From: Glandiceps talaboti
Taxonomy: Eukaryota > Hemichordata > Enteropneusta > Spengelidae
NCBI RefSeq assembly: GCF_964340395.1
Contig: NC_135550.1
Location: 24,580,676 to 24,644,675, forward strand
DNA length: 64,000 nucleotides
Reading direction: 5' to 3'
The notes beneath the pieces are model-generated. The model searched no databases. It had not been told where the DNA came from and saw nothing but the letters and a program-made list of their open reading frames with translations. Shown piece by piece: positions 1 through 12,885 of the stretch. A program made the translations under genes and the position numbers. How positions within the stretch are numbered: the first letter of the stretch is position 1; each line of letters begins with the position of its first letter.

Positions 1-6
1 GTAAGT
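1..6 (+). other. 5' splice donor of an MRCK exon lying just outside the window
   Basis: The first six bases read gtaagt, a consensus donor. The next in-frame MRCK exon begins at 384 in phase 0, so the exon that ends immediately before base 1 should also end in phase 0. Bases 7-383 are then intron, ending in a T-rich tract and cag at 381-383. Confidence 0.75.
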
Positions 7-383
7 CATGAATTGCTCACTGTCAGAGTCTGTGATTAAGAGAGGTTTACAGGTGGAAAGTACAGCATTCTCCATTCACTGATCACAACAACTTTACTTA
101 TGGATAGATTGACTCTGTAGTGTTTGGTAGAGAAATATGATCTCTGTGTAAATTATGAGAATATATGAATTGTTGTGTGTCCTTCTATTTTTACAGAGTG
201 CATATGAAAAGAGAGTAACTCTTAGCAGAGTGACTTTGTACCATGACTCTTCATGATGCCATTCACACACTTTACATTGACCTTTCCCATGATGTCAGTC
301 ACCAATCCAAGTACTGCATATAAACCATTCTAGCTATCAAAAGAACCATAATGGTGAAATCGAATATTGTTTAATTTCAACAG

Positions 384-1873
384 ATAACAGCATCACAACT
401 GAATCCACCAGGTTTAAAGGCCCAGTTACTGCTGTTAGCAGACACTGAAAATGACAGAATTAAATGGGTTGGTGCTCTCTCTGAGTTACACAAAGTACTT
501 AAGAAGAACAAGTTACCAGATAGGTCCATCTACAAGGCTAGAGAAGTGTATGACAGCTCATTACCACTTATCAGGGTGGCACAGTCTGCAGCTATTGTAG
601 GTGAGTTGGTTTCATTAACAGGGATATCAACGACTGTCTTGTTTTAGTTGCAGAATAGTGATGGATGACACTCTGGGAGTAATGGTGGGGGTTATTAAAC
701 TTTACATCATGTCTTGGTGATGAACTTGCATGCCCCATCAGCTGCACTGCTGGGAAATCCAAAGGCTGCATTTCCCACCAAGTCAACAATGGCAGTATGG
801 TCTACCTGGCATCCTCATTTGAAAACTCAGCAGGGTAGAAATTCTGACATTGTTGTAACCATGGAAACTGCGTGATGCATCATTAACATGGTAAAGGGGG
901 GTCATTGCAGGTCACCTGTTCCGGGTTCCATGCGGTGAAGATGGAAAAATAATTGATTTTGTGCAAGTTAATTGAGTTGTGTTCAAAGTAATAATATTTG
1001 CCTGCAAGGATATGTCATGTTTGTCTGTAGTCTTTGGTAGTTTTGTACCCGTTGTGAAAATCTCTTTCCATGTTTGTTGTCAAGAGTTCACACGTGTAAT
1101 GATGTTATGATTACAAGTATATGTATATACAATAGAAGTCACACTGTACCATTGTTACTCTTTCCACTGTATCATCCATATAACCACTGAAAAAAGATGT
1201 GGGCTGCACAGTGTACTTTTCATGAAGGGAGTAAAACAGTATTACGTGACTGAAATGTTCACTAATGGAAACAATGGAAAAAATAGCATCTGTTGACTGT
1301 TTCAGTTATTGGGGGATTTCACATTGGTCCAAAGCCATTGTTTCTTGTATAGAAAGAGAAGTCATTGACTAGCATATAAAACGAATCAGAATGAAATCAG
1401 ATGTTTGGATTTGCAAGGTTCTCGTGCTGGGCGATTCAGGACAGCCCTGTCCACCATTCAAAGAAAATAGTGAGCACGAAAAGCTGTCATTTAGCACTAC
1501 TCAGTCTGTTGTTCATGGCCATGGTCATTACTAAGTGCGTAATGTAAATACTAATTGTGGCACCTACCAGTACAGAATGAGATGAGATGTTTTGATCATC
1601 TAATGATTATATTGACTATTTTTACTACCACAGATCCTGATCATTTCCTTCTTGGTACTGAAGAAGGCATGTTTGGTATAGACTTAGCAAAGGATGAAAT
1701 CTTACGTGTTGGAGATGGCAAGAGAGCATATCAAATAGAGGTTTTACATGATGAACAGTTGATAGTTGTTATTTCAGGTATTTATCACCTTTACTTTACA
1801 TACATAGATTGCATTGGATTTTAGAGAGGTGTGTGTCTGTATACCTGTGCATGGATGTATAGTATGTAATCTA

Positions 1874-1914
<41 letters not shown>

Positions 1915-4900
1915 CCCTGTCTGTCTCCCTGAGGTGTACAAGTTTAGTTATGATGTAGTAAATAGGGTAAGTACTAGTATCTGACAAGTTGAGTAAGACA
2001 AAGATAGAGATGAGGAAGACAGTAGAGATGTTATATCCTACGTACATGTATGTGTTGTATATGCATGTACAGAGATTGAAATTAGAGTGAACTAGTGAAG
2101 AAAACAAATACATGTACATAACCTGTCAGTGTTACAAAATGACTATTTCTTGTTTTCCTACAGGCAAAGGAAGACATGTCCGTTTGTTTTCAATGACTGC
2201 CATGGAAGGCTATGAAATGGAGGGTATCAAGTTACAAGAAACTAAAGGATGCAGTCTTTTCGCTATAGGAACAATGCGACAGGGATCAACTACCTGCATA
2301 TGCGCTGCAGTGAAAAGACATGTCTTTGTCTATGAACTGAATCGTACTAAGATTAGACACCGCAAAATACGAGACGTTATGCTGCCAAATAATGCACAGT
2401 GGTTAGGCATTTTTGGTGGACGTTTAATTGTGGGTTATATGTCTGGCTTTGGGATCTTTCCCATACAGGGACAGGGATATCCACAAAACTTGGTGAATTC
2501 AGAGGACCCATCTTTGAAATTCATTGTCACCAATCTGATTGATGCCATGTGTGCTGTGGAAGTCAACTCAAGGGAGTATTTGCTGTGTTTTGCAAGTAAG
2601 TAGTTATTTGTACAACACACACACTATCAGAGAGTATGGTATGATACAGAAGAAATACAACCCTTAACACTGAAGTAAAGCACTTTCTGTATGTGCCACA
2701 CTCATTTATAGCATTCATATCAAGGGTAAAAATATACTCTTTCAATGACTTTTGGTGTATGTGGTCTTTTCTGCTAACCATCAACAGATTGGTTACAGTG
2801 CAGGATAGCTGGCACAACCATGAATGTACTTAGCTCTCATTGAGATCAAGAGAATATTAGATGGATTGTCATTGACCATTTACTTGCCTTGCACTGCTAA
2901 CACTGTTTACAGATTGATTACATTGAGAGACACCTCATACTGGGCTAATGATTTAAGGCAATTGAAACAGTATATATTACACATGGTATGGATGCTATGA
3001 ATGACTGGCAAATCATGCAAATATTTTAATTGAGCATTATGGGTTATACAGCACTAAATGTAAACAAAATAAAATCACAAAATTTGAAGTACTTGGTCTG
3101 GAGAAACGTGTCTATTCAGAAATATTACAGTATACAGCTACTGAACAGAGCTACTGAAGTGTAGAGCAAGTACTGTAACAACCATAGTCAAAGTGATCGA
3201 TAGGGGTTACAGGTAACTGTATTGTCACTCTAAAACATAGTTGTCTCTTAGATCTAGATTTTACTGTTTCTGTCTCGGAGACAGACTTTCAACTGTGCAA
3301 TAACAACAGTTTAGAATTATCATTGCTGATAATGAAAATAAAATTGATAATAGCCTTGTATTATAAAAAAGGAATCCTTCTGAAAGAAGAAGTGTGTGTG
3401 TGTGTGTTTACATCACTTGTTTGAATTTTGTAAATTAAGTTCAAATGTAACATTATGATTGGTTTTGTCTCTCTTGCCAGCTGTTGGAGTGTATGTAGAT
3501 TTCCAGGGTAGGAGATCAAGGCATCAAGAGTTGATGTGGCCATCTCCACCAACAAATATCTGTAAGTAGGAGTATTCTAAACAGTTTATAATGATATCGT
3601 GTATTCAGTTTCAATCCTGTACTAAGATACCGTGGTGTAGCTTCATTTGATATAGCAATCACATACTATGCAGTCAAGTCACATACTATGCAGTCTTATA
3701 ATGTTGTGTTTGTGTGTCAGCTCTCCACAGAGAGTTTCCACTAACAGATCAAGTGTAGGAATTCCAATAGAATACATAACTTTCAATTCACACTGTATCA
3801 TTATTACTATTGGACGTTTGACGCTGAGTTCTTCAGGAAACATTTTCCAAACTGATTATGGGTAGTTGTCTGTTGTATATTTCATGTCTGTCACTCCAAC
3901 AAAATGATGTAACATGTAACTTAAAAGTTAAGAATAGAACCGCAGAGTACAGGGCTAGATAGATAAAATACTCAGTGTTATCCACTTGATAAATTGCATG
4001 AATTGCTAGGATAAGTATCCTTCTCATGCCCCCAAGTATTTCCATTATCAAATATGTAGCTGGGAATTCCTGGATGTGTTTACTTGTTATTTTGCCAAGA
4101 ATTTGTAGTTTTTGGGGTCAGTTTTCTAATAAGGTATCAAGAATTTGAAATGATATTTGTTATTCATAACAGGTTATGTGAAACCATATCTGACGGTATA
4201 TAGTGAGACAGCTGTGGATATTTTTGATGTCCACAAGATGGAATGGTTACAGACAATCCCAATCAGACAGGTATGTGATAGAAACTAGACACCAACATAT
4301 TGATTGATTTTGAAATGATATGATACGATACACATTGCAAACAACAGTAAAGTTATGCTGTAAATGAAAGTTGTTACCAACATAGTACCGTATACAACAT
4401 GCCATGCAGAATTTGAGATTTTAAAGTTGGAAAACATGTTATGGTATGAAACTCAATCTGTGAAAATATATATTTGAATCAAAGAATATCCAGGGAGAGA
4501 TGCAGTTAGTTGAATTTTGTTTAGTAAAATGCGAATCACATGCTTAATGAAGTGCATAAAAAACCCCACTTTAATCAATGTTTCAGTCTTACACAGAAGA
4601 CCTTCCTCAGGAATCTGCATAAAATTACAATGAAATGTAAAATATGTTTAATAACTTTGTTATGTTTACCAACAGACCAGACCATTGTCAACTGAGGGCA
4701 GCATGAATGTTAGTCAAGTAACAGAAGGACACATGCCAAGACTTATATTCTTTAAGAATATACTCACTGGTAAGAATTCTTGTTTATCAACACCCTATTT
4801 CAGACAGAATGCTATAATAGTTCTCAAACAGTGTACATTTGTTATGAGTTGAGCTACAACCAAGCACAATTCTATTGCGTTTTGTAGAATATATCCACGT

Positions 4901-6250
4901 TTAGCTTTCACGTGTCCTTTCCTTTTACATTGAGGGTAAGAATGAGTTTATTGGCCATCACTTGCACTTTAACTTGTTGATTTCCGCCAATGATGGATAT
5001 ACCCCCCAATTCCCAGATTTGCCACCTTCCAAGAGTATATGTTGGTTGTCTATAGTATAATGCATTTCATGTCTTTTGACTTCAGCCGGTGATTCAGTGG
5101 ACCTCCGAGTCCCAGATTTGCCACTTTCTAAGAGAAATATGCAACGTCAACAAAGTAAGAGACGTTTCTCCTTCAAGACAAGGGAAGATGAAAGAATGAC
5201 GAGGAGGTACGTCTGTGTGTTTTCATCATCGTGGTATCCTGTACATTTCATATATGTCACATACAAGTTGTTTTTAACATCATATAAACGCACTTATCAC
5301 AGTAAATGTTAAACACAACACCATCCATCAAATATCACAGGATACTGGACAAGTCCCACAACTTGTAAATGTTAAACAAGGCACCATCAAATATTACAGG
5401 GTACTGGACAAATGTTACAACTCATATTTTTCTTACCACGCACAGGAATATTGACAGGAAATCGTTAATCTCGGGTCCAAGTAACTTCAACCATATATCA
5501 CACATGGGACCGGGTGATGGTTTACAGATTCTTAAAGATCTACCGGTGGTGAGTCTCACTTTGATTTATGACCGCTCTTCCACCTCAACTTGCACGGTCT
5601 TAAAACTGTCTACCTTAATCATGGTGTGTCATAGGAGTAGAATATGTCATCCTAACTGTTAAGGCTTCATATTAGTGGTTTCAAAACTATTGAACATTCA
5701 GGGTATAGTGTGGTTTTAGTTGGCACTGGTATTCACTTACAGCACACTTTACATAGTTGTTTGACATCTTTCCTGCTAATTCTCTATCCTGTAACCCATC
5801 ATACAGCCAACTATATATTTCCAAGCATATCTGTGTTATCTAACAAAGTCATAACTCGTGTAACCACTTCTACTAGATTTTAACATGTACTTGTTTTTCA
5901 GTTTTTACTTTCTATCATTCATATATATTCCTCTGCATCACAAAATCTAACATCTCCATAATCATGTTCGTGTCGTTTCCATACTAATTTTGTATCTCAC
6001 TGCTGACTTTCCCATTCTCTTGTCTTTTAATATCTATTTTCATGTCTCCGACATCTGTTCTTTTCTCTGACATCCATCTCTTGTCTCTGACATGTTTTTA
6101 TGTCTCTGATTATAACTCTTGTTAACATTTATTTTGTTTGATGTTTTTCATCTTATTTCTGATTTGTGTTCTCAAACTCCTATTTTCTTATCTTTCTCTT
6201 CTGTTGTCTTATCTCTGACTTTTTCTTCTTTAACTTCTGTCTCTCTCTCC

Positions 6251-6291
<41 letters not shown>

Positions 6292-6300
6292 GACTTCTTG

Positions 6301-6358
<58 letters not shown>

Positions 6359-6370
6359 GACTTCTTGTCT

Positions 6371-6403
<33 letters not shown>

Positions 6404-6463
6404 GACTTCTTGTCTCTCACACACACACACACACACACACACACCTGACTTGTCACACACACA

Positions 6464-6554
<91 letters not shown>

Positions 6555-7679
6555 CTTCTTTTCACCATATCTACCTCTTTGAAATTCCAGTCTATGACTG
6601 CCTCTGATATTCTTAGTGATATTCCAGAGGAAGGGGTATGTACCTAGTTTTACATTGTGCCTTCTGTGTTCATGTTGTGTCAAGTACACTTGTATAACAT
6701 ACCCAGTTTACTTTGCACATTCTGTATTGGCGCTCTATCACATTTATAATATGTATATTGTGTCTTTACTTTGCATGTCAGTGTTATCATTATTCCTTTG
6801 TCACTCGTGTTTATTGTGTTTGTATTGTGAATTGAGTTTTTGTGGAGTAAAGATTGAAATTTAAAAAAATTAATTTAAAAATACCAGTGCTGTGAAAAGT
6901 TTAAATAAAGAAATGCTGGTGTCAGGGTTATTTGATTAAATGGTTCAAAATAAGTACTGTAGATAGGTGTGAAATATGCATGGGCAATTATTCATTTCAG
7001 TGTGAGTGGCTTTAGATGTGCAATTTATTGTACAACTTGTTATTTTTATCACTCTGTATAGTAACTTCATTGAAAACATTGAACCTTTCATGTATACAAT
7101 ATATTCATGTAACTTTTCTATCCAATCTCACCAGGCTGTCCGCCCGACTGATGAGTCGCAAAGACGCGATATAGAGCGGGTCAAAAGTATGTTTCAACCA
7201 CCAGTCACAGCAAATGTCCAAGGTGGTGGGGGAGGCGGAGGCGGTGGCGGCAGCGAAAGAGGAGCACAAAGACGACCTTTAAGCACAATCAGTGCTACAC
7301 CATCACTCAATGGAAACCCACGGGATTCACCAGGGGGTTCTCCACGGCGAGGGGGAGGACCACCCTCTGATGGATCAACATCATCTTCACAAGACAGCTA
7401 CCAGAAAAATTTCTCATTAGCAGAAGATGAGAAAGACTGCCCAATAGATCTGTCAGAATCACCCAGGCATTCTATAGGTTGGTTTGAAGGCTTCTATCTC
7501 CTGTCTATTTTGAACAGTAACTAAATTGATATTTTGCTTTGGAAATCCAAGTTGTGGTCAATTGATATTATAAATTGAAAACTGGGTAAATGGTTTGGTT
7601 ATATAATCATATACTTGCAAGAACTAAACAACATATCCTGTTTACCCCCTTCTCCCCATAACTCTGTGATATCATATCA

Positions 7680-7754
<75 letters not shown>

Positions 7755-7999
7755 ACATATGCACGCATGCATGCATGTGTGTGTATCAGTTGACTAGATA
7801 CAACCAGTGCCATGAGTATACAAATACAAAAAGCACAGTTGAAATTTTGAACTTGTTGATTTTAATGTTGACTGACATTGGTCTTATTTTCTCGTTGCAT
7901 ATTTCAGCTTCTAACAATAGTTCAATGAGCAGTCCACCAACCCCACACAGGACAAGTTATGTGGATCCAGACCAGGGCTCACTGGGTTGGGACAGTTGA
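384..7999 (+). CDS. CDC42BPA/CDC42BPB: MRCK (CDC42-binding kinase), C-terminal 589 codons, 3'-partial gene
   Basis: Coding exons: 384-600, 1634-1777, 2164-2595, 3481-3561, 4173-4270, 4676-4769, 5086-5206, 5446-5548, 6591-6635, 7135-7477, 7908-7999 (stop TGA 7997-7999). They total 1,770 nt and all phases match. MRCK is a Rho-family effector Ser/Thr kinase that acts with CDC42 on actomyosin. The kinase, coiled-coil and C1 parts lie upstream of the window. Visible here, numbered from base 384: the end of the PH domain (about 1-30, ITASQL...[15 protein letters not shown]); a CNH domain (about 75-350, with RHVRLF, EYLLCF, QGRRSR and [12 protein letters not shown]); a CRIB motif at 404-417 ([14 protein letters not shown]), the CDC42-binding element; then a low-complexity Ser/Gly/Pro tail. 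The tail has ten glycines (encoded near 7223-7252), an ESPRHS motif and a GSLGWDS end resembling vertebrate MRCK ends. It appears to be the single invertebrate co-orthologue of CDC42BPA and CDC42BPB; orthology was not tested. Confidence 0.93.
1875..1930 (+). repeat. (CTGT)n microsatellite
   Basis: A CTGT tetranucleotide run with two ccct interruptions, in the MRCK intron 1778-2163. Confidence 0.95.
5010..5041 (+). repeat. intronic partial copy of the MRCK exon at 5086
   Basis: About 32 bases beginning ttcccagatttgccacc closely resemble the exon interior at 5109-5141. They sit about 99 bp upstream, before that exon's acceptor. The copy is not needed for the reading frame. Confidence 0.75.
5302..5421 (+). 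repeat. two-copy tandem duplication, about 60 bp per copy
   Basis: The block starting gtaaatgttaaac at 5302 recurs at about 5364 with small differences. Both copies share the string tactggacaa and an internal cag. It lies just upstream of the CRIB-encoding exon (5446-5548), so cag at about 5340 and 5399 are additional AG dinucleotides before the real acceptor at 5445. Confidence 0.85.
6255..6552 (+). repeat. composite (CA)n minisatellite
   Basis: Four (CA)n blocks are separated by a repeated cctgacttcttgtctctc-type spacer, followed by a longer (CA)n run from about 6447 to 6552. It ends 38 bp before the 45-nt MRCK exon 6591-6635. Long cysteine/valine or threonine/histidine open frames here are repeat artefacts. 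Confidence 0.97.
7687..7753 (+). repeat. (GT)n microsatellite
   Basis: A near-pure GT run followed by a short alternating gcatgc stretch, in the last MRCK intron. Confidence 0.97.
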
Positions 8000-9289
8000 A
8001 CTAGCTAGCTGTCAATGACAAAAAAAAAACACAACAAAGTACCATTGTAAATAGCACCCAAGGCCATTTTATAGAAGGGACCTTATTTCAGAAGTGCAGC
8101 AGTGGAAGTATCGTAGTTTGAGATGTTACTTGCATTAATGCACTTGCTGCTTTTGGTGGTGTTTTTTTTTTTGAAGAAGAGAATAAGTGTTGATAAAGAG
8201 TTTACTAACTCCAAAGTAAACTTATTGCTGTCTACTGAGACACAAAACAAGACAAGACAAGATATATGCACATTATATCGTACAATTTGGGTGTGTTTTT
8301 TTACCCGTTGTATTGCCAGACATTTATTTTGCAAGTCAACAGAAGTGAGTCCTGTCCATCATCATAACGCCGAGAGAGCAACATACACAACATTGGAACA
8401 AGTTAAACTGGTAATCTGTCATCTCTAACGTGTATATACTGTGAATGCTACATGTACTGGAAACCAGTCAAAAACGCAACAAATCCAGTAGAATGTGTGA
8501 ATCAAAACGTTATTAAGGTCATTTTATTGAGGATGGTTAAAGTAATACTCGCCATGTATTGAATGAACACTGTTCCTGTACGCCGTCAGATTGATAAAAT
8601 CAAATGAAAAGACCTTGCAAGTGCATCACCTTGCATTATGTGTTGAATCATATTGCTAATATAACAAAAGCCAGTGTATCGGCTAAATTATATACTCTGT
8701 AATGCTAATATTTACTAATGAATTCGAAAAGTTGAAAAAAAGGTAGCCAAATAATAAAAAAAAACAGGACACAATGTAGAAATGGTAATTTAGTCTTTTT
8801 AATAGCTAAGAGTTGAATTATTTTTGTTATTTAATATGCTATCAGAGCTAGAGAAAGAAAGACAAGGTGAAGTCGTAACATTTTGAAAAGTGATAACACT
8901 AGAGAGGTAGTCAAAGATAATTATAATCCTACAACAAAATGCATATATATATATTATTAATTGCTTTGCTAGGAATATTATCAAAGGGGGAAACAGTTTT
9001 TTTTAAAGGTTTCCTTTGTCAGTGTGGAGAAACAAAGGCAACTAAGTCTGTGTGGTATACTTTGAATATGTTATTGTGTACACAGAGACAAATCAAGTCA
9101 AGTACAAACTACATTCTCTCTCTTCACTTTTCAATCATGGTTTGGTCCAATATATATGGATATCACTGGAGAAGACTAACAGAAAGAATGTAATGCAGCC
9201 ATTTTTATATAGTGTAGGTCTTAGATTTGTATGGCTGAGGGACGACATCATAATTGTCACACTCACAGACAGGTTGACATTTTACTTGT

Positions 9290-9595
9290 ACAGGGTGGGA
9301 TGGCAACATAGAAGACATTGAATCAGAACATAACATACAAGACATTTAATGACAACATAGAAATTCAGTTGAACGGGTACATACCAGAAAGAATATTTGA
9401 ACCAATGCAACATCAGACGAACATACACAACATAACTTAGTATTCAAGACATAGTTTAAGAACATACAAGACATAGAATTAGAACATACAGAAGTAGAAT
9501 CAGGATACAACACAGAACATAGAAGTAGAGCATGCAGAACATAGCGTTAGAACATAAAGTACATAGAATGAGAACATACAAGACATAGACAGCCA
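9290..9595 (+). repeat. degenerate AACATA/GACATAG-rich tandem repeat
   Basis: About 300 bp of loosely repeated 25-35 bp modules of the form agaacatacaagacatag, within the MRCK 3'UTR. Copies are diverged. Confidence 0.7.
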
Positions 9596-10621
9596 AGGAA
9601 GGCTGTTGCTATTTCAAACCATGTCTCTGTCATACAACAGTTTAAATGTTGAGATTTTGTTGTTGTTGCAATAATTAGCCTTTATTTCAACTCATTAACA
9701 CCCCTCAAATACAAGTGTTGTTTTCCTCCTCCAACCAGTACAAGTCTTATTTATTATAACAGGGGGGTGGTAAGGGTCCAAACATTAACTGCATTGCCAA
9801 CAGCAACGTGTACACTTGCTGTCTTCCATACACACTTTGTATGTATCATCTTCTTTTCTTTTTTTTATTTGTATATGTACAGTCTTTACACCAGAAATGT
9901 GTTTTTCTTGACTTTCAGACTTGTCTCCCCATGTCAACCCTTCACACAGTAACCTAGTATATTGAAACATAGTATTTCTAGGAAAGAATTCTTCATTAAA
10001 AAAAAAAATCATGTGTGTGTTGGTAGAGATGGAATGCAAAGACACAATATAACTTTTTCTCATTTCTGATGCAATTCTTGTTGAATTCTGTCAAAAGAGA
10101 GTCCGTGTATGACTTATTACCAGTTTTCACCTCTAGCTTATTATTAGAATTATTATTGTAACCTTGATTTTGCTGGAAGTCCTATGCTTGGTGAGGACTC
10201 CCCTCATCAATGGTGCTAAATGTGTGTTACGAGGGAAGGCAGTTGATTTCAAGATGTTTGTATAGTTAGTTCGTAAGTAATTCATGGGTTCACTTTAATT
10301 TCTTGATGCAAGTATCATTTTATTATCAGATTTGACCGTGCTGTATTTTGCTTTTCTCTTCTATTTTATTTTATTTTTTTGGAATGTGAAGCTAGACATG
10401 TTTGTACTGTTGCTAGTTTCCATCCCATAATCTGTAACTATGACAACAAAAAGATGTAGGTACAGTAATTCCAGCCTGTATATGTAGATCTGTATAAAAC
10501 TTTAGTTGCAGGCAAATTTAGCACACTGTCTGTATTATATTTCTGTATTTACTAGAAGCCAGGCACATTGTTGTGTCTTTTTTTGTTGTTTTGTGTTAGA
10601 CTATATTTAGGCATATGTGAT

Positions 10622-10658
10622 TAAGTTTAAAGTTTAAAGTTCAAAGTTCAAAGTTCAA
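10622..10658 (+). repeat. 8-bp tandem repeat aagttyaa
   Basis: About four and a half copies of an 8-bp unit, drifting from aagtttaa to aagttcaa. Confidence 0.9.
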
Positions 10659-11232
10659 TCAGGCATCTGTCAGTGTAAGTTATGACCTCACAACACATAA
10701 AGCAAATCATTGAGCAAACCAGACAACTTTTAAATCTATGCATTATGTCAACAAAAGCAGAGTGCCAGTTTCTGTCCCTCTCTCTCTCTCCTTGAGCTTT
10801 TCCAGTGGTAGACTAATTATTATTATTTTTTTTTAAATAAACAAATCATTTGAAATTTAGCATGAATATTATTTGAGTAAACAAGTCATGTAATTGTATT
10901 ATGTTTTTCTCCCCATTTACAAGACGTCAATAAATAATTTGTGTAATATAAGGCATTTTGTTGTTTTGGTCAGTTGTTATTTCATTCTGATGTTTATTGT
11001 GTGTATTAATGTTGCACCAAGTGTTTTGTTTTAACTGCAATATTAGAGTGTACATAGATTTAACAAGAAGCCTGGCAACTATTGATAGTGGAGACATGCT
11101 TTTAATTTTGGACCATTGCTTTATGGAGTCAAAGATGAGGACCATCATGGGGAACACTCAATATTGGTAATTTGGATAGAAGTGCGCCCTCACAGGTCAA
11201 CTTAACATTCCTTGTTAACCACCTGTTATACC

Positions 11233-11262
11233 CCATAGACCTCCTTGGTGGAGGGTCTATGG
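11233..11262. repeat. short hairpin, dispersed element copy 1
   Basis: The arm ccatagacctcc pairs with ggagggtctatgg, with one unpaired base. The right half shares 18 identical bases (tggtggagggtctatggt) with the hairpin at 33443-33480. Confidence 0.75.
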
Positions 11263-11340
11263 TTATAGTATTACCGATCAGTTATTCATTTGATACCATC
11301 AGTGTGATTACATTAGTCACATCATAAAATTTATATAATT

Positions 11341-11400
11341 ATGGTCAAATGGTTAGAGTGACCAGCTTGGAATTTGCAGGTTCAAGTGAATTGAAAGATC
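11341..11400 (+). mobile_element. possible tRNA-derived SINE fragment
   Basis: The segment has a box-A-like ggttagagtgaccag and, about 30 bp later, a box-B-like ggttcaagtga, at a spacing typical of tRNA-derived promoters. A similar arrangement occurs at 48478-48540. No cloverleaf or full tRNA fits. Confidence 0.35.
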
Positions 11401-12836
11401 TTGCTATATTTTACTGTCCAAACACATACAGGATGCCACAAACTAACTCAAACTGTTTAACTGTATGGCTCAATATCTGTTATTATTCATTATCACTTTG
11501 CACATTGAATACATACAACTGCACTGAACACATGTAACACACACCACTAACTGGACATGTTTAGCACACACCACTAGACACGTACTAGTATATTCCATGT
11601 CTTGCACACAATATACAAATCTGACAATATTGTGATAAAATCAACAACTTAATTCTTTATTTTTTTTAAATTTCATTTCTCACCCCAAACACAACAATTG
11701 AATTAACATTTGAAAAGATGGAATGGCCTGAAAATTACAAGTACATTATACGATACAGGCAACTATAAACTGTTTAAAAACATAATACGCAAAACAAAGT
11801 AGACATTGATTTACAAGGCAATCAACAAATGGACACAGCTGAATATATATAATATATATCATTATTTGGACATGTGTAGAACAATGTTCACTCATTGGAG
11901 ATCAGTTTCTAGTCTATTGTCACACTAGTGGTGGGTTGACATCCAAGTATGTTACTAGAGTTACTGTCACTCTAGTGGTGGATTGAAATAGAGTACGCTA
12001 CTATAGTAACTGTCAATCTAGTGTCACACATACCGTGTGAGGCATAGGCAGGTCAATTATCAAAGGTAAGATCAATTTCCATGGCCAAAGTGTAAGAACA
12101 GCTTGTCAATACTATATAACAAGTCAATTTTGTTAAGTAGAATTTAATCTTTGTAATTTATCAAAGTATCACTCTGGAAACAGCTAAATTCAACACAGTT
12201 TCTAGACTGTAAGATATGTAGTGTCACTCCGCCCTCATGGCATACCTTACAGACTATACACTTTCAAACCGAGGATTTTCCAGCAGTCTTTTGTTAAAGC
12301 AAAGTTTTATGTCATTGAAGACTGGATGAGAGATTCACAGAGGGCGCTGTTCATGACCAACATCACAAATGACAGGCCTGATAGAGAGTACTTCCCTGGT
12401 CTGAAGGTGCAACATCTGCTACAAGCAGGTTTGCATTGACAGTTCTTTTACAGGGCTGTTTAAAAAAGGCCAATATTTTCAAAAGTCTAAAGAGATATGT
12501 AAATAATTCTAAATGTGAACAAAGAATTCAACTTGGCTAAACATGATTTCAATACATAGATAAAACTCTCCTACAAGACATTTCAACAATATCAAATACC
12601 AATTATCTTGTACTCATTATGACTCTCTGCTGCACCAATCATATTTGCAATTACTAACAACAATGTCCCTTTTCATGTAAATATCTCTAAATCTAAAAAT
12701 AACTTGTTTCATGTAAACATATCTAAAGCTAAAATTACTAACTCCTGTATTTTTTTGTAGTATGTACTGTGTCTAAGACTATATGCTATCATAATCTGAA
12801 ATGTCCCCTTGTCATACATCTATGACTACATTCTTA

Positions 12837-12885
12837 ATGAATGAACAAATGAATGAATGAATGAATGAATGAATGAATGAATGAA
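12837..12885 (+). repeat. (ATGA)n microsatellite
   Basis: About eleven copies of the tetranucleotide, one interrupted. Confidence 0.95.

Larger units (their letters stand above)
601..7907 (+). other. MRCK introns: content
   Basis: The introns are 601-1633, 1778-2163, 2596-3480, 3562-4172, 4271-4675, 4770-5085, 5207-5445, 5549-6590, 6636-7134 and 7478-7907. Apart from the repeats listed separately, they are AT-rich sequence with no coding potential I can support. The open frame across 3668-3865 has no MRCK counterpart, and skipping it keeps phase. Confidence 0.7.
8000..10955 (+). other. MRCK 3'UTR (inferred extent)
   Basis: Downstream of the stop no open frame belongs to MRCK. Canonical AATAAA signals occur at 10836-10841 and 10929-10934. 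The second is followed by a GT/T-rich stretch near 10955-10980, suitable as a downstream element, so cleavage near 10950 is the best guess. Earlier A-rich tracts near 8755 could give a shorter form. The exact end is inference. Confidence 0.5.

Noticed and set aside
3668-3865. Open frame with a possible acceptor at 3720-3735, considered as an extra MRCK exon
   Set aside because: MRCK CNH sequence continues directly from the exon ending at 3561 to that at 4173 with matching phase; the frame has no counterpart in the family.
6119-6689. Long open frames of Thr/His or Cys/Val repeats
   Set aside because: They are translations of the (CA)n minisatellite, open in several frames on both strands.
8939-9321. 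Open frames in the MRCK 3' region
   Set aside because: They lie after the MRCK stop in AT-rich 3'UTR with no recognisable domain.
11341-11400. Functional tRNA gene
   Set aside because: Box-like motifs exist, but no acceptor stem or anticodon arm can be folded from the flanks.
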